Shown here: one piece after another, positions 41,372 to 43,863 of the stretch
Layout of the letters: every line of letters begins with the position of its first letter
How positions within the stretch are numbered: the first letter of the stretch is position 1
Assembly (NCBI GenBank): GCA_030066655.1
Contig: JASJBE010000014.1
Location: 1-43,863, forward strand
Reading direction: 5' to 3'
DNA length: 43,863 bases
DNA from: Woeseiaceae bacterium
Lineage (GTDB): Bacteria; Pseudomonadota; Gammaproteobacteria; Steroidobacterales; Woeseiaceae
Position numbers and translations under genes: made by a program
The notes under the pieces: model-generated
Told to the model about the DNA's origin: nothing
The model's input: only the letters and a program-made list of their open reading frames with translations
Databases searched by the model: none

Positions 41372-43863
41372 ATGACCAATTCAAGGAAGAAAGCCGGTTT
41401 GATCGCGACGAGCGCACTCGTCAGCAGCGCTATCTTGTCGCCCGCTGTCGTTGCATCGCCCGGTACGCTTTCACAGTCACCGTTGTTCCTCAGCAATTCA
41501 GTCGAGCCGAACATCCTGTTCACGCTGGACGATTCCGGCTCGATGGACTGGGGCTTGATGACGCAGGAAGACAGTGGTGTCGTCGTTGAGCGTGGCTGGA
41601 CCTACTATTACACGCTGCCGGCGGCCGACAACGACTACTTCTGGATCGTGCCCGATGAGAGCGCGCTGACCGCGGCTGGCGCGCTCGCTAACTACCCGGG
41701 CTGGTGGCGTCCATGGAACAAGGACTACAACGCGCTGTACTACGATCCGACCGTGACCTACGTCCCCTGGCCGGGTGAAAATGAGGACAACGTCCCGTAC
41801 ACGAACTCGGTGCCAACCGCGGCGTTGATTGACCCGTGGGATCCCGATGCCGGCACAATCGACCTGACGAGCGACGTCGACTACGACACGGCCTACGTCG
41901 CCGACGACAACATCGCCTACTGGCTGGAGGACAACATCTTTCACCCGGCGCGCTACTTTATCTGGACAGACACCGACGATGACGGCGTTGTCGACCCGGG
42001 AGATGGCCGCACGCTGGTCGAGATTGTCCCAGCGACGGCAACCTATACCGGTGGCATCGACCGTCGTGACTGCGCGGCGGCGCCAGACTGCACCTACGCC
42101 GAAGAGATTCAGAATTTCGCGAACTGGTTTACCTACTATCGCAAGCGCGAGCACGTCGCGAAGGCGGCCTATGGACAGGTCATCGCTCTCGCGCAGAACT
42201 CGCGCATGGGCCTCGTCACGCTGCACAACAACAACAGCAACAACATCGCAATCGCGTCGATGAATGCCGATCCGAACTCCGGCGCCAAAGACGATCTGCT
42301 TGAGAACTTGTATGACTTCCAGTCGGCCAACGGAACACCGCTGCGCACAACGCTGGATAACGCCGGCAAGTACCTCGGATGTACCACGAACTCGTTCTTC
42401 ACGTCCTGCCCGGCGCTGCCCGACAATTCCGGCGGTGAGTGTCAGCAGAACTTCAACATCCTGATGACCGACGGCTTCTACAACGGCACGTTCACCGGCG
42501 TCGGCAACGCCGACGGTGACGACGATACCGAATGGGACAGCGGCACCGCCGGACCGTACGGCGACGCGACCCCGAACACGATGGCCGACATCGCGATGGA
42601 GTACTACGAGAACGACCTGCGCCCGGGCACCGACGACAACCTGCGTCCGGCACCCGGTGGCGTCGACAACAACGAAGAGCAGCACATGGTGACTTACTCC
42701 GTGGCCTTCGGTGTCGACGGCGACATCACGGACATGCCGACGGACAACACGAGCCCGTTTGCGTGGCCGGTCCCGGCGGGTGACCCGCTCGCGCCCGAGA
42801 ACTTTACGAACGCACAGCGCATCGACGACCTGCGCCACGCTGCGTGGAACGGTCGCGGTGAGTTCTTCAGTGCACAGAACCCGCGCCAGCTGATCACGAG
42901 CCTGCGCGGTGCCCTGAGTTCGATCCAGAGCCGCATCGGTTCCGCCGCCGCGGTTGCATTTAACTCAGGTTCACTGAGCACCAACTCCGAGGTTTATCTC
43001 GCACTGTTCAATAGCGAACGATGGAGTGGCAACCTGCTGGCCTACACTCTGGACGCTGCGACCGGTGACGTCAGCTCGACGCCGAAGTGGCGCGCCGCAA
43101 ACCGCCTGAACGCGCGCAACCTGTCGACCAGCCCGCGCAAGATCCTGACCTACGACGGCACCGACGGCATACCGTTCCAGTGGTCTTCGCTGACGACGGC
43201 GCAGAAGACTGACCTGCGTACGAACCCCAGCGGTTCGCAGGATGACGAAGTCGTCGGCATCGCCCGCCATGCCTACCTGCGTGGCGATCGCGGCTGCGAG
43301 ATTTCGTCTGGGGATGCCTGCAGTCACACGGACGGCACCGATACCTTCACGTCCAAGCAGTTCCGCGAACGCGCCGGCCGGCTCGGCGATATTGTCCACT
43401 CAGGCCCCGTCTTTGTCGGTGCGCCGGAGTCCAACTGGCGCAACATCGCTCCGTTCCCGAGTGCGTCCGGCGAAACCTACAACGAGTTCCGCCAGGCCCA
43501 GGCAAGCCGCCCGGGCATCGTCTACGTCGGTGCGAACGACGGCAAGCTGCACGGCTTCAATCAGTCCAACGGCGATGAGGCGATTGCCTACGTACCGGGT
43601 TCGCTATTCTCCTCGGCTGCGAACGAGGGGCTGCACTATCTGACGGATCCGGCCTATGTGCACAAATACTACGTCGACCTGACGCCGTCAGTGGCCGATA
43701 CCTATATCAAGACCGCGCCCACCGGGTCCGCGTCGTGGCGCACCGTGCTCGTCGGCGGACTTCGCGGCGGTGGACGCGCCCTGTTCGCGCTGGACGTTAC
43801 CGATCCGAATGCCTTCTCCGAGTCCGGAGCGGCTCCGGCTAAGACCGTACTCTGGGAGTTCAC
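41372..43863 (+). CDS. pilY1: Type IV pilus tip protein PilY1, 3' end outside the window
   Basis: PilY1 is the pilus-tip adhesin and surface sensor, secreted through the pilus system. 830 residues are visible and the frame runs off the window. A signal peptide ends near VVAS. A von Willebrand A domain follows with an intact MIDAS motif D53-D-S-G-S57; it is large, with an extended Asn/Asp-rich insert (about 80-230) before the LMTDG strand. The C-terminal beta-propeller begins at about residue 640 (GIVYVGANDGKLHGF, DLTPSVADTYI, TVLVGGLRGGGRALFALDV). The calcium-binding loop of that domain lies beyond the edge or is not recognised. Last visible gene of the operon; GGGAG box 9 bases before the ATG. 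Confidence 0.94.
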   Translation, partial: MTNSRKKAGLIATSALVSSAILSPAVVASPGTLSQSPLFLSNSVEPNILFTLDDSGSMDWGLMTQEDSGVVVERGWTYYYTLPAADNDYFWIVPDESALTAAGALANYPGWWRPWNKDYNALYYDPTVTYVPWPGENEDNVPYTNSVPTAALIDPWDPDAGTIDLTSDVDYDTAYVADDNIAYWLEDNIFHPARYFIWTDTDDDGVVDPGDGRTLVEIVPATATYTGGIDRRDCAAAPDCTYAEEIQNFANWFTYYRKREHVAKAAYGQVIALAQNSRMGLVTLHNNNSNNIAIASMNADPNSGAKDDLLENLYDFQSANGTPLRTTLDNAGKYLGCTTNSFFTSCPALPDNSGGECQQNFNILMTDGFYNGTFTGVGNADGDDDTEWDSGTAGPYGDATPNTMADIAMEYYENDLRPGTDDNLRPAPGGVDNNEEQHMVTYSVAFGVDGDITDMPTDNTSPFAWPVPAGDPLAPENFTNAQRIDDLRHAAWNGRGEFFSAQNPRQLITSLRGALSSIQSRIGSAAAVAFNSGSLSTNSEVYLALFNSERWSGNLLAYTLDAATGDVSSTPKWRAANRLNARNLSTSPRKILTYDGTDGIPFQWSSLTTAQKTDLRTNPSGSQDDEVVGIARHAYLRGDRGCEISSGDACSHTDGTDTFTSKQFRERAGRLGDIVHSGPVFVGAPESNWRNIAPFPSASGETYNEFRQAQASRPGIVYVGANDGKLHGFNQSNGDEAIAYVPGSLFSSAANEGLHYLTDPAYVHKYYVDLTPSVADTYIKTAPTGSASWRTVLVGGLRGGGRALFALDVTDPNAFSESGAAPAKTVLWEF

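Noticed and set aside
41498..42838. Minus-strand open frame of 446 codons inside pilY1
   Set aside because: Val/Arg-rich low-complexity product, and the plus-strand frame encodes the von Willebrand A domain of PilY1.

Overview
The window looks like chromosomal DNA of a high-GC, free-living aerobic gammaproteobacterium. It is probably marine: it carries a type IV pilus minor-pilin operon (fimT-pilV-pilW-pilX-pilY1), a TamA/TamB pair, a cbb3-type oxidase, an animal-type chloride-site alpha-amylase and several c-di-GMP enzymes. A relative of the Woeseiaceae or Chromatiales would fit, but the sequence alone cannot settle this. No rRNA, tRNA, CRISPR array, insertion sequence or prophage was seen. 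Coding density is high and most intergenic gaps are short.

Layout. 1-1410 (-): cardiolipin synthase, cut by the window edge. 1545-2609 (-): a lone cytochrome c/beta-barrel fusion behind an AT-rich inverted repeat. 2733-10858: a compact seven-gene island with three ATP-grasp ligases, glycogen synthase GlgA, two alpha/beta-hydrolase esterases (one with an N-terminal glycan-binding-like domain) and an S51/cyanophycinase-like protein. Its longest gap is 72 bp and it has no obvious standard pathway; it is the best candidate here for an undescribed system. 11091-20524 (-): a secreted subtilase ending in nine six-residue repeats, a propeller-GGDEF diguanylate cyclase and two overlapping GGDEF-EAL proteins. 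20935-25919 (+): ccoN (with a CcoS-like N-terminus), ccoO, a single-heme ccoP and the copper ATPase ccoI, all overlapping. 25935-31087 (-): tamB and tamA. 31223-33145 (-): a MscS channel and Fe superoxide dismutase. 33376-34260 (+): htpX behind a sigma32-like promoter. 34341-38460: galactose mutarotase, lipoprotein alpha-amylase and an SLC45-like sugar transporter. Related central-CG operators lie in front of the amylase and the transporter. 38737-43863 (+): the pilin operon, with a perfect CRP/Vfr-type site upstream and pilY1 cut by the window edge.

How the genes may work together. The starch block reads as outer-layer hydrolysis of alpha-glucan (amylase), uptake of oligosaccharide or sugar (transporter) and anomer conversion (GalM) under a LacI-type regulator. 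The c-di-GMP block combines one cyclase and two phosphodiesterases with a secreted protease, and may tune surface behaviour together with the pilus genes. The ATP-grasp island may build and cleave an amide- or ester-decorated alpha-glucan or a small peptide-like metabolite; that is inference only.
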